64,000 nucleotides of DNA from Candidatus Lambdaproteobacteria bacterium RIFOXYD2_FULL_56_26 (lineage in GTDB: Bacteria > SAR324 > XYD2-FULL-50-16). Of this stretch, positions 26,703 through 35,187 are shown one piece after another (position 1 is the stretch's first letter; each line of letters starts with the position of its first letter). Where the stretch lies: NCBI GenBank assembly GCA_001783715.1, contig MFNF01000001.1:186001-250000 (forward strand), read 5' to 3'. The position numbers and the translations under genes were made by a program. The notes beneath the pieces are model-generated. The model saw only the letters and a program-made list of their open reading frames with translations, searched no databases and was not told the DNA's origin.

Positions 26703-28452
26703 GGTCCCCTTGGTTTTGCAGTTCCCAAATCTCTTTGTAGATCCCCGGTTGGTTCACCAAATCCCCGTGAACCCCGGCTTGCACGATCCGTCCTTGGTCC
26801 AAAACCAAGATCAGGTCCGCACCCTCCAGGGCCCGGACCCGGTGGGAGACGATCATCAGGCTTTGGGCGGTTTCCCGTTTGAGGATCTGTTCGAGCAGAA
26901 ACCGCTCGGTTTCGTAGTCCACCGCCGAAAGGACGTTGTCTAGGATCAACAGGTCGCAAGGAGCAGCCAAGGCCCGAGCCAGACTGATCCGTTGCTTTTG
27001 CCCTCCCGAAAGCATAATGCCCCGCTCCCCCACTAAGGTTTCCATTTTCAGGGGAAAACGGCTCACCTCTTCGGACAGGGCGGACTTGTAGATCAGGTCG
27101 TCCAGGTTGGGGGTTTCGGTGGGGTGGCTACCAAACAGAATGTTCTGGGTGACCGTTTGGGAAAACAAAAAGATGTCTTGGGTGACGGTCCGTACCCTTT
27201 GCCGGAGGTCTTTGGGGTTAAGTGCGGTCAGGTCCTTGTCGCCCAAAAAAACTTGGCCCGGTTCGATTTGCAGGTATCCGTTGAGACAGTTGACCAAGGT
27301 GGTTTTCCCGGCCCCGATCTTGCCCAGCACCCCTAAGCTCTGGTGGGGCTTCAGCTCAAAGTGGAGGTCTTGGATCACCGGCTGTTCGGCCCCGGGGTAG
27401 CGGTAAGTCAACCCCTTGACGGTAAGGCCGGAGCGGAAGAGGTGGTCTTTTTCCGGCTCTGCCAAACGAGGGAGGTGTTTTTTGGGGGTTTCCTGCCTCA
27501 AGATGGTCTTGAGCGATTCGATCCCCACCAACCCTTGTTGGTAGAGGGTCGAAAGCCAACCGAGCCCCATGATCGGGTGGGTCAGCAACCCGGCGTAGGC
27601 AATGAACTCGGTCAGCTGGCCGATGGTAAACTCCCCGTTGATGACCGCCAAGCCGCCAACCAGCAGCACCAGAACCTTGAGGATATGCTCCAGGTTGTTC
27701 AAGACCGGCATCATAAAGCTACGGACCAAACTGATCCGCAAGGTCTCGTCCACCAAGGAAAGGTTTTGTTCCTGGAACCGCTTGGTGGTCCACTTTTCCA
27801 GTCCAAACCCTTTGACCACGTCCACCCCGGACAAAGCGGAGACAATAAAGCCGGAAATCGCCTGGAGGAAGGATTGGCGGTTTTTGGAATGTTGGACAAT
27901 CAAGCCAATCCCCAGCTTGACCAGCCCAAAGGAGAGGATCAGAGGCAAAACGCAGTACATAGTCAAGGAGGGGCTCAAGCTCCACATCTTGTATGGGGTC
28001 AGAGACAAGGAGGTGAGGATGTTAAACACCTGCATTACTCCAAATCCGCACAACAGGCGCAGGCCAGTGATGTCGTTTTGCAGCCGAGAGATGATCGAAC
28101 CGGTGTCGGTTTGGTCGTAATAATTTTTTTCCAGGTGGGTGAGCTTGTCGAACAGCTCTTGTTTGACCTCAAACTCGATGGTCCGAGCGGGGTTAAAAAA
28201 GAGCACCCGAGACAAGGTCCGGGCCAGGATCACCGCCAAGGCGAGCATCAGGATCATGCCCAAGGCGTGGGCCAGGTCCGCCTTTTTCTCCCCCAGGCCG
28301 CCGGTGCCCAAGGAAAGAAGGTCCACCGCCCTTTGCAGGTAGCCGGGGATGGTCACCGCCATCCAGTTGGTGGCAAAAATCGCAAGTATCCCAGCCAAAT
28401 AGGTGAATTTGTGTCGGTAAACCTGGGCGAGCAAAAAAACGAGGGAAGCCAT
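26695..28452 (-). CDS. ABC exporter half-transporter, subunit with degenerate Walker B
   Basis: A 585-residue half-transporter from the ATG at 28452: six membrane helices and a nucleotide-binding domain with Walker A GKIGAGKTT, normal signature LSGGQKQRISLARAL and Walker B LLILDNVLSAVD, in which Asn replaces the catalytic Glu. This loss, together with the altered signature of the downstream partner, leaves one active and one degenerate ATP site, as in BmrCD/TM287-288-type heterodimers. It is the first gene of the pair. Confidence 0.9.
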   Translation of the reverse strand: MASLVFLLAQVYRHKFTYLAGILAIFATNWMAVTIPGYLQRAVDLLSLGTGGLGEKKADLAHALGMILMLALAVILARTLSRVLFFNPARTIEFEVKQELFDKLTHLEKNYYDQTDTGSIISRLQNDITGLRLLCGFGVMQVFNILTSLSLTPYKMWSLSPSLTMYCVLPLILSFGLVKLGIGLIVQHSKNRQSFLQAISGFIVSALSGVDVVKGFGLEKWTTKRFQEQNLSLVDETLRISLVRSFMMPVLNNLEHILKVLVLLVGGLAVINGEFTIGQLTEFIAYAGLLTHPIMGLGWLSTLYQQGLVGIESLKTILRQETPKKHLPRLAEPEKDHLFRSGLTVKGLTYRYPGAEQPVIQDLHFELKPHQSLGVLGKIGAGKTTLVNCLNGYLQIEPGQVFLGDKDLTALNPKDLRQRVRTVTQDIFLFSQTVTQNILFGSHPTETPNLDDLIYKSALSEEVSRFPLKMETLVGERGIMLSGGQKQRISLARALAAPCDLLILDNVLSAVDYETERFLLEQILKRETAQSLMIVSHRVRALEGADLILVLDQGRIVQAGVHGDLVNQPGIYKEIWELQNQGDRG

Positions 28453-28645
28453 GGACCTACAGTCTTGGTTTAAAGCATGGCCAAAGCTAACATCCCCCCG
28501 GCGGTTAGACAATGGCCCACTTTACAAGTCCGGCTGGGCCGGGAACCCGGTTGGAAAACCGTTGATCTTGGGTGCCGTTGGGTTTAACCTTGGGGCGGGC
28601 TGGAAAAATGCCCTCCAAGGAACCGGAACTACCTCAGAGAGAGCT

Positions 28646-29953
28646 ATGCAAGGGATCAGGTTAGAACAAGTACCGAGGAAGGGACTTTGGCTGTTGTGGG
28701 TCGCCGTACTGGCCCTGGTGGCCGGTTGCGATTCGACCCCGGTGCACGAAGCCTTCCCCAGCCATTTCCCCGGCGAAGACAAAGGGCTGACCGTCCTGGA
28801 GGCCGGGAGCGCCATGCCCGAAGAGGTGGTTGCTGCCCTGCCCTTGGACTTCCAACTGGCCGAACAAACCGGGAACCTGACCTTGGTCCTGGACGGCAAT
28901 GGGCTGATCAAACGGCCCTATTTTAAGATGATTGACTTTCTGGTGGTCAACCACAACCGGGCCTTCGGCAAAGCCATTTCTGGTTACAAGGACCAAGGGT
29001 TGGAAGGCTTTGCACCTGCCGGCTTTCCTTATGTTTACGTCCTAAAAAAACCGGGTCCGGCGGAGGAAGGTTTTGTGAAGTCCTCCCTGGCCTTTTGGCG
29101 GGGTTTGCAGGTCCAAAACAATCTGGTTTTGGAGCAGCTGGGCCAATTGAGCCAAGAGCTGCCCTCTAGCAAGGCCGGGGCTTTGGGGCGGTTGGACCAA
29201 AGGCTGTTGGGTTTGGACAGTCCACCAACCCCCAAGGTTTACCGGTTTGCGGTCGACCCATTGGCCGAGGTGTACCGGCTTGGTTTTGCCGACCTTTCCT
29301 CTCGTCTGGTCGCTCCCCTAGGCAATCCTTTTGGTTCCCCACTTTGGCCCCAAGCCCTGGAGCATGCGGAAACCATCTTGGCCCACCCGGAAAAACACTT
29401 TGAAGAGGTCCGGGCCAAAGAGATCAGAAGAGCCAAGTTGGGCAGTCTTCAGTTGCTTTCTGCCGCCAAGAGCTTGGTCGAGCAGGCTTCGGGGACGGAC
29501 CTGGACCTGGGCTTGGCCTTCGGTTGGAAAGTGGAGCTGCGGCTCGAAGGGACCGGGTTTGACGTAACCGGGGCCAACCCCTCCCCGGAACAGCTGGCCA
29601 ACTACCAAGCCTTGGTTGAGGCCCTTGCGCAATCCGGGGTGGTTCGGCCCAGCCCCTTTGAGGACCCAAAGGCCAGGGGCCGGTTTGTCTTGAGCCGTTT
29701 TTCCCCCCAGAAGGAAGGGGTGGCCAACCTGGGCTTTTTGACCGAAGCCAGGGACGAAGAGCTGCTGGCCTGGGTCAGAAGGTTCCGCCAAGCGGGGCTC
29801 CAGGCCCAAAAGTCCTTGGCGGCGGTAGCCCAACTCTCGGACTCGGTAGAGCAAACTCGATTGGAGGCCCGTTTTGGGGCGGACCCTTTGTTCGCCGAAA
29901 AGCTATCACTGTTGGCCCAAAAACGGGCCAAGGTTTTGGGGGCCGGTCCATGA
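28646..29953 (+). CDS. Lipoprotein of unknown function
   Basis: A 435-residue lipoprotein: basic start, hydrophobic core and lipobox LVAGC around residue 27. I use the ATG at 28646 with a GAGAGAG-type ribosome site; the ORF track start at 28451 is too early. The mature part is mixed alpha/beta with no motif I recognise and no repeats. It overlaps the NAD(P)HX repair gene by 4 bases (ATGA), so the two are co-translated, though an envelope lipoprotein and a cytosolic repair enzyme have no obvious shared role. Confidence 0.7.
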   Translation: MQGIRLEQVPRKGLWLLWVAVLALVAGCDSTPVHEAFPSHFPGEDKGLTVLEAGSAMPEEVVAALPLDFQLAEQTGNLTLVLDGNGLIKRPYFKMIDFLVVNHNRAFGKAISGYKDQGLEGFAPAGFPYVYVLKKPGPAEEGFVKSSLAFWRGLQVQNNLVLEQLGQLSQELPSSKAGALGRLDQRLLGLDSPPTPKVYRFAVDPLAEVYRLGFADLSSRLVAPLGNPFGSPLWPQALEHAETILAHPEKHFEEVRAKEIRRAKLGSLQLLSAAKSLVEQASGTDLDLGLAFGWKVELRLEGTGFDVTGANPSPEQLANYQALVEALAQSGVVRPSPFEDPKARGRFVLSRFSPQKEGVANLGFLTEARDEELLAWVRRFRQAGLQAQKSLAAVAQLSDSVEQTRLEARFGADPLFAEKLSLLAQKRAKVLGAGP

Positions 29954-31428
29954 AGTTGGTGGATTCTCGGCAAATGGAGGCTCTGGACCAACGGGCCCAG
30001 ACAGAGTTGGGGCTCAACCCTTTGGTCTTGATGGAAAGTGCCGCCCGCTCCGTGCTGGAGTCGGTGCGGGACCTGTTGGTTCCGGGGGTGACTGCCTACC
30101 TGTTTTGCGGCACCGGCAACAACGGTGGGGACGGCTACGCTTTGGGGCGGCTCTTGGTCAACCAAGGGTTTGAAGTGGTCCTGGTTTCGCTGGGCAGCCC
30201 CAAAACCGAGGCCGCCCAAGAGAACGCCCGGCTTTTCCGGTTTTTTGGCCGGGTCTTGGAGTTTGAGGATTTTTTGACCACCCTACTCCGGCCCAGACCC
30301 CAGGACCTGATTTTTGATGCCATTTTGGGGACCGGCCTGAAGTCCGAGATCCTGGGCCGGGTCCAGGCGGCGGTCCAGTGGATCAACCATGCCCAGGGGC
30401 ACAAGATTTCCTTGGACCTGCCCACCGGGATCAACGGCTCGACCGGTGACGAAATGGGCCTCTCCGTCCAGGCGGAGCGCACGGTTGCCTTCCAACTGGA
30501 AAAACTGGGCCACCACCTGCACCCCGGCAAGGCTAGGCGGGGCAAGTTGGTTTGTCAGAAAATTTCCATTGTCGAAGAGCCTCTGGAGACCCCCTACCAC
30601 CTGTTTGACGGGATCCAAGCCTTGGGCCTGCTGCCTCCCTTAGACCCATTGACCTACAAAAACCGGCAAGGCCACTTGGGGCTGGTTTGCGGCAGTCCGG
30701 GGATGATGGGGGCGGCGCTGCTCTCGGGGTTGGGGGCGATTCGTTCCGGTGCCGGGTTGGTGACCCTTTGTTTGCCCCAAGGGGAGCAAAACGCCTTGTT
30801 GGCCGCCGCTCCCGAGCTGATGACCTGCCCCAGGGAAAGCGCCTTGCCCGAACGGTTTGCCCGCTTCCAGGCCCTGGGGCTGGGCTGTGGCCTGGGTCGC
30901 AACCCGGAGGACTGGGCCAAGTACCGGAGTTGGATCACCAACTTTGTGGGGCCGGTGGTCTTGGACGCAGATGCCTTTTATGGTCTGGAAGGCTTAAAGG
31001 GCCTGGGGCCGCACCGGTTGGTCCTGACCCCCCATGTAGGGGAATTCGCCCAAATGACCGGCTGGAAGGCTCCCAAAAACAATGGGGAGCGGATCGAACA
31101 GGCCCGAGACTTTGCGATCAAGGAAGGCACCACCTTGCTGCTCAAGGGGGCTCCAACCTTGGTGGTGAACCAGGAGGGGGAATTGTGGGTCAACGAAACC
31201 GGCAACCCCGGCATGGCCACCGCCGGGAGCGGGGATGTCCTGACCGGGGTGATTGGGGCGCTGCTCGCCCAAGGACTGCCGCCCTTTGATGCCGCAAGGC
31301 TGGGCTGTTGGCTGCACGGTAAGGCGGGGGACGACTTTGCCTTGAACCATTCCCCCCAAGGGCTGACCGCTTCGGGGTTGATCCAAGGGCTGCCCGATGC
31401 CTTTGGCGCTCTGAGGCCTAAGGCCTAA
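29950..31428 (+). CDS. nnrD: Bifunctional NAD(P)HX epimerase/ADP-dependent dehydratase
   Basis: A 492-residue fusion. The N-terminal YjeF_N epimerase (1-210) contains CGTGNNGGDGYALGR. The C-terminal ribokinase-like dehydratase (220-492) contains LTPHVGEFA, GAPTLVV and TAGSGDVLTGVIGALLAQG. It repairs hydrated NADH/NADPH back to usable cofactor using ADP. The fused form (NnrE plus NnrD) is common in bacteria. Confidence 0.95.
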   Translation: MKLVDSRQMEALDQRAQTELGLNPLVLMESAARSVLESVRDLLVPGVTAYLFCGTGNNGGDGYALGRLLVNQGFEVVLVSLGSPKTEAAQENARLFRFFGRVLEFEDFLTTLLRPRPQDLIFDAILGTGLKSEILGRVQAAVQWINHAQGHKISLDLPTGINGSTGDEMGLSVQAERTVAFQLEKLGHHLHPGKARRGKLVCQKISIVEEPLETPYHLFDGIQALGLLPPLDPLTYKNRQGHLGLVCGSPGMMGAALLSGLGAIRSGAGLVTLCLPQGEQNALLAAAPELMTCPRESALPERFARFQALGLGCGLGRNPEDWAKYRSWITNFVGPVVLDADAFYGLEGLKGLGPHRLVLTPHVGEFAQMTGWKAPKNNGERIEQARDFAIKEGTTLLLKGAPTLVVNQEGELWVNETGNPGMATAGSGDVLTGVIGALLAQGLPPFDAARLGCWLHGKAGDDFALNHSPQGLTASGLIQGLPDAFGALRPKA

Positions 31429-31532
31429 GGCTTCTCAAGTCTCCGGCAAAACCGGGAGCTCAAAGGTTTGGGGGGCTGGGCTAAGAACGAAGGGCCAACA
31501 AACGGCGGGAACGGCAGGCAAAAGGAGAGCGG

Positions 31533-31558
31533 GCCGCCGCAATTCAAATTACGGCGGC
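31533..31558. repeat. Inverted repeat between convergent genes
   Basis: GCCGCCG (31533-31539) and CGGCGGC (31552-31558) enclose AATT-CA-AATT, giving a long imperfect hairpin between the nnrD stop and the YtxH-like stop. There is no T-run on either side, so it is not a standard terminator; it may protect 3' ends. Confidence 0.5.
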
Positions 31559-31575
31559 TGAAGAGAACAGGCAGT

Positions 31576-31860
31576 TTAACCGGCTTTGTGGGCCGATTCG
31601 GAGTCGCCTTCGAGGTCGTCACCAAAGCCCATCTTGCTTTTGGCGTACCGTTTCAGCTCATCTGCCTTAACACGGATGGCTTCCTCAATCCGGCCTTTCT
31701 GGGCCACCAATTCATCCAGAGAAATCCCCTTGGGCAACTTGGCCTTGGCCGCGCTCACCATTTCCTGGATTTCCTCTTGGTTCCGAGAAACCACCACCGC
31801 TGCTGCGATACCGGCGGCCAACCCGGCGGTCAGGCCAAGCAAAAAGGATCTACTGCTCAT
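31576..31860 (-). CDS. YtxH-like small membrane-anchored protein
   Basis: 94 residues: one glycine/alanine-rich membrane helix at the N-terminus (SFLLGLTAGLAAGIAAAVVV) then a charged helical tail. This is the plan of YtxH/gas-vesicle-type small stress proteins, whose biochemical role is poorly defined. The ATG overlaps the stop of the 30-residue membrane gene (TGATG), so the two are coupled. Confidence 0.65.
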   Translation of the reverse strand: MSSRSFLLGLTAGLAAGIAAAVVVSRNQEEIQEMVSAAKAKLPKGISLDELVAQKGRIEEAIRVKADELKRYAKSKMGFGDDLEGDSESAHKAG

Positions 31861-31952
31861 CACTTGATTACCTTGCTATAGAGATAAAAGGCTAAGTTGT
31901 ATGCGGCGCTGATACTGAAAAAAGTCAAAAGAATCCCGCCTTCGTGTGACAT
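31860..31952 (-). CDS. 30-residue single-span membrane miniprotein
   Basis: Missed by length in most ORF tracks. A 30-codon frame starting MSHEGGILLTFFSISAAYNLAFYLYSK has one hydrophobic span of about 17-20 residues and a basic C-terminus. AAAGGGGAG lies 4 bases before the ATG, and a good sigma-70 promoter (31996-32024) lies 44 bases further upstream. It shares TGATG with the next membrane protein gene. Function unknown; the strong signals argue that it is real. Confidence 0.65.
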   Translation of the reverse strand: MSHEGGILLTFFSISAAYNLAFYLYSKVIK

Positions 31953-31995
31953 AGTCTCCCCTTTGAGGAATAGGGTTGGGTAAAGATTTTGTTTT

Positions 31996-32024
31996 ATCAT
32001 ATTGGAATACGTCCCAAAATTCAA
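31996..32024 (-). promoter_or_regulatory. Sigma-70 promoter of the membrane miniprotein operon
   Basis: Minus strand TTGAAT (32019-32024), 17 bases, TATGAT (31996-32001). It lies in the divergent gap before frr and points to the 30-residue gene. Confidence 0.65.
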
Positions 32025-32159
32025 GTCCCTTGATGGTTTTTTTTGCATTCATCAATTTTGGACCAAGGGGCTTTTTTCTTTGCTGCAAATTGGGTAGTCT
32101 CAAAGCAACGAAGCCGGTTTTTCGTGAACCCTTTGCAACCAGAGCCGTTAAGGAACCAG

Positions 32160-32714
32160 ATGGAAGAGATCCTCAAAGAAGCCCAGCAGAAGATGGAAAA
32201 AGCCTTGGAACACATGAAACATGAGTTCGGAAAGGTCCGCACTGGCCGGGCAAACCCACAAATCCTCGAAGGGGTGATGGTTGACTACTACGGCACCCCC
32301 ACCTCGATCATGCAGGTGGGCAACGTATCGGTCCCGGATTCCCAGATGATCGTGATCACTCCTTGGGAAAAAAAGATGCTTTCGGAGATCGAAAAAGCGA
32401 TCCTGCGAGCCGACTTGGGCATGACCCCGCAAAACGACGGGAACGTGGTCCGCCTGCCGGTCCCTCCTTTGACCGAAGACCGTAGGAAGGAAATGGTAAA
32501 GCAGATCAAAAAAATCGCCGAAGATGCCAAGGTGGGCATCCGGTCGGTCCGCCGGGACAGCAACGAACGGCTGAAAAAAAAGGAGAAGGACAAGGTTCTT
32601 TCCCAGGACGATGTGAAGACGGGGGAAGCCAGGATCCAAAAGCTGACCGACGAAAAGGTGGTGCAGGTGGACAAACTGACCGGCCAGAAGGAATCGGAGT
32701 TGATGGCAGTTTAA
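32160..32714 (+). CDS. frr: Ribosome-recycling factor
   Basis: RRF, 184 residues: MEKALEHMKHEFGKVRTGRANP, VDYYGTPTSIMQVGNVSVPD and RRDSNERLKKKEKD are the family blocks. With EF-G it splits post-termination ribosomes. AAGGA precedes the ATG at 32160; the ORF track begins 39 codons early. It stands apart from the usual pyrH-frr order, as the gene before it is on the other strand. Confidence 0.96.
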   Translation: MEEILKEAQQKMEKALEHMKHEFGKVRTGRANPQILEGVMVDYYGTPTSIMQVGNVSVPDSQMIVITPWEKKMLSEIEKAILRADLGMTPQNDGNVVRLPVPPLTEDRRKEMVKQIKKIAEDAKVGIRSVRRDSNERLKKKEKDKVLSQDDVKTGEARIQKLTDEKVVQVDKLTGQKESELMAV

Positions 32715-32766
32715 CCCTTGGTGTGAAAGGAAAAAACCGCCTTCTTGTGGATTGGGGGCTGGACCT

Positions 32767-32793
32767 CTAGCACTCTTGATGATAGAGTGCTAG
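32767..32793. promoter_or_regulatory. CIRCE operator (HrcA site)
   Basis: A perfect 9-9-9 inverted repeat, CTAGCACTC-N9-GAGTGCTAG, differing from the CIRCE consensus TTAGCACTC-N9-GAGTGCTAA only at the outermost pair. It ends 33 bases before the ATG of the ClpB-like gene. Heat-labile HrcA would repress this gene; hrcA itself is not in the window. Confidence 0.92.
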
Positions 32794-32826
32794 CAAAGCC
32801 CCTGAACCCCCTGCCAACGAGCACAG

Positions 32827-35187
32827 ATGAATAACTTTGATGAGGTCGTCCAAGGTTGCATTGAGTTGGGCCAAGCCCAGGCGATCCAAAGGAAAAATCC
32901 CGAGCTGACCGAATTTCACCTCCTGTACGGGTTGTCCCACAATCCCAAGTCGGTGGCCTCCAAAGGGCTCAAGGACGAAAAGAAGCTGATCCTCGGTCTT
33001 TTGGACCAACTCCCCACCCTAGACAAAGCCGAATTTGAACGTTTGAGGCCCAGCGGCAAGCTGAGCGAGTGGTTTACCTTGGCCAGCTCCGAAGCGACCG
33101 CTTCGGGCCGGGAGGACATCGCCGAGGTGGACCTGCTCAAACACCTCAAGCGGTTTTTCCCCCAACTGAAGTTTGAAATGCCCGCAGAGGGAGAAGCCAA
33201 AGAAGTCCCGGACTTTTTGGTGGACCTCAACGCTCTGGCCTTGGCCGGAAAGCTGGACCCGGTGATCGGGCGGTCCACCGAGATCAGAAGGGTCCAGGAG
33301 ATCCTTTGCCGGAGGACCAAAAACAACCCGGTGCTGGTCGGCGAGCCGGGGGTGGGCAAAACTGCAATCATCGAAGGATTGGCCGGTCTGATCGTCGCCA
33401 ACCGGGTCCCCGACGTGATCCAAGGGAAAACCATCTACAGCCTCAACATGGGTGCCCTGATGGCCGGGACCAAGTTCCGGGGGGACTTTGAAGAGCGGAT
33501 CGAAGCCTTGTTGGGCTTTTTGAAGTCCAAGGGCCGGGACGGGATCATTTTTATAGATGAAATCCACCTTCTGATTGGTGCCGGCAAGACCGAAGGGGCC
33601 ATGGATGCGGCCAACCTGCTCAAGCCTGCCTTGGCTCGGGGAGAGCTCAACTGCATCGGTGCCACCACCTTGGCGGAGTACCAGAAGTACATCGAATCCG
33701 ACTCCGCCTTGGAGCGGCGGTTCCACCAGGTCCGGGTCCATGAGCCAACCAAGGAAGACACCATCCAAATCCTGATGGGCCTCAAGGAAAAGCTGGAGAT
33801 CCACCACGGCATCGAGATCACCGAGGAGGCTCTGGTTTCGGCGGTGTACCTGTCCGACCAATTTATCTCCGAGCGGTTTTTGCCTGACAAGGCCATCGAC
33901 ATCATCGACGAAGCCGCAGCAGGCCTCAAACTTTCGGCGGATTCCATGCCGCCCGAGCTGGAAGAGTTGAGCTCGTTGATCAGCAGCAAAAAAATCCTCC
34001 AAGGAGCTCATCCCCAAACCAAACACTTGGCCGAAGAAATCAAGGAACTGGAGACAGAGTTTAACCGTCAAAAGGCCCTGTGGGACGAAAAAATGTTGGG
34101 CCTCAAACGGGTCTCCCAGCTCAAGCAGCAACATGACAAGCTGAAGTTCCAGTTGGAACGGGCCAAGCAGGAAGGCAATTACGAAGAAGCCAGCCGCCTC
34201 CAGTACGCAGAGCTGCCCCAGATCGAAAAGCTCCTGGCCCAATCGGAGGTTTCCTGGAAACTGACCCGCAAAAACGTGGGCGAAGTCATCGCTCGGGCCA
34301 CCGGGGTCCCGGTGGAACGGGTGCTCAAGACCCACCAGGAAAATCTTCTGGGGCTGGAAGCCTTTTTGCAAAGTCGGGTCTTGGGCCAGGAGCCGGTGCT
34401 GACCGAAATCGCCGATACCCTGATTGCCGCCCATGCCGGACTTTTGGACCCCAACCGGCCTTTGGGCAGCTTTTTGCTGATGGGGCCTTCGGGGGTAGGC
34501 AAGACCGAGACCGCCAAGGCGTTGCAGGAATTTTTGTTTGAAAGCAACCGCCATTTGGTTCGTATCGACCTCTCCGAATACCGGGAATCCCACTCGGTTT
34601 CCAAGTTGATCGGCTCGCCTCCCGGTTATGTGGGTTATGACCAGGGGGGGATTTTGACCGAAGCGATTCGCAAAAACCCTTATTCGGTGGTGTTGTTTGA
34701 TGAAATTGAAAAGGCCCACCCGGACTTTTCGGACATCCTCCTCCAGGTCCTGGACGAAGGCCGGTTGACCGATACCCACGGACGGACGGCGAGTTTTAAG
34801 AACTGCATCTTGTTCATCACCACCAACCTGACCGACCCCAAAGGCTGGTTTAAACCCGAACTGATTGGCCGGATCGATGCTATCTTAGAATACCGCTCCT
34901 TGGGGCTGGAAGTGGTGCACCGGTTGATCGAACGGGAGTTGTTGTTGGTCAACGAAAAGCTGGAAGACCGGGAACTGGTCTTGGAGCTCAAGCCCGCCTT
35001 GGTGGAGCGGATCGAAGCGGCGGGGTTCGACCAAGTGTATGGGGCCAGGCCGCTCAAGTCCGCCTTTGGCCGGTTGGTGATCAAGCCGTTGTCCAAACTG
35101 CTGCTCAAACAGCCGGAGGTCAAAGGAACGGTGGTGCTGGACTTGGATGAAAACAACCAAGGGATTTTAACCGCCAAGGGGGCATGA
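32827..35187 (+). CDS. ClpB-like AAA+ chaperone with shortened inserts
   Basis: A 786-residue Clp/Hsp100 ATPase. A diverged N-domain (1-135) is followed by AAA1 with GEPGVGKTA and FIDEIHLLIGAG, a coiled-coil middle domain (about 390-490), and AAA2 with GPSGVGKTE, GSPPGYVGYDQGG and DEIEKAH. It resembles ClpB (about 860) but lacks part of the middle domain, and the stretch between TTNL and KPELIGRID in AAA2 is much shorter, with no ClpP-binding loop visible. A disaggregase role independent of ClpP is therefore likelier than a protease role. The CIRCE operator upstream marks heat-shock control. It overlaps the next gene by 4 bases. Confidence 0.85.
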   Translation: MNNFDEVVQGCIELGQAQAIQRKNPELTEFHLLYGLSHNPKSVASKGLKDEKKLILGLLDQLPTLDKAEFERLRPSGKLSEWFTLASSEATASGREDIAEVDLLKHLKRFFPQLKFEMPAEGEAKEVPDFLVDLNALALAGKLDPVIGRSTEIRRVQEILCRRTKNNPVLVGEPGVGKTAIIEGLAGLIVANRVPDVIQGKTIYSLNMGALMAGTKFRGDFEERIEALLGFLKSKGRDGIIFIDEIHLLIGAGKTEGAMDAANLLKPALARGELNCIGATTLAEYQKYIESDSALERRFHQVRVHEPTKEDTIQILMGLKEKLEIHHGIEITEEALVSAVYLSDQFISERFLPDKAIDIIDEAAAGLKLSADSMPPELEELSSLISSKKILQGAHPQTKHLAEEIKELETEFNRQKALWDEKMLGLKRVSQLKQQHDKLKFQLERAKQEGNYEEASRLQYAELPQIEKLLAQSEVSWKLTRKNVGEVIARATGVPVERVLKTHQENLLGLEAFLQSRVLGQEPVLTEIADTLIAAHAGLLDPNRPLGSFLLMGPSGVGKTETAKALQEFLFESNRHLVRIDLSEYRESHSVSKLIGSPPGYVGYDQGGILTEAIRKNPYSVVLFDEIEKAHPDFSDILLQVLDEGRLTDTHGRTASFKNCILFITTNLTDPKGWFKPELIGRIDAILEYRSLGLEVVHRLIERELLLVNEKLEDRELVLELKPALVERIEAAGFDQVYGARPLKSAFGRLVIKPLSKLLLKQPEVKGTVVLDLDENNQGILTAKGA

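Noticed and set aside
27343-28473. 376-residue plus-strand ORF opposite the ABC exporter
   Set aside because: Gln/Gly/His-rich antisense translation with no motif.
32030-32055. Inverted repeat TTGATG...CATCAA between the miniprotein operon and frr
   Set aside because: Short arms with a 14-base, mostly T loop; not a terminator in either direction and not at a promoter core.
33019-34779. 586-residue minus-strand ORF opposite the ClpB-like gene
   Set aside because: An antisense frame kept open by high G+C codon use; no motif, and the plus strand encodes a clear AAA+ protein.
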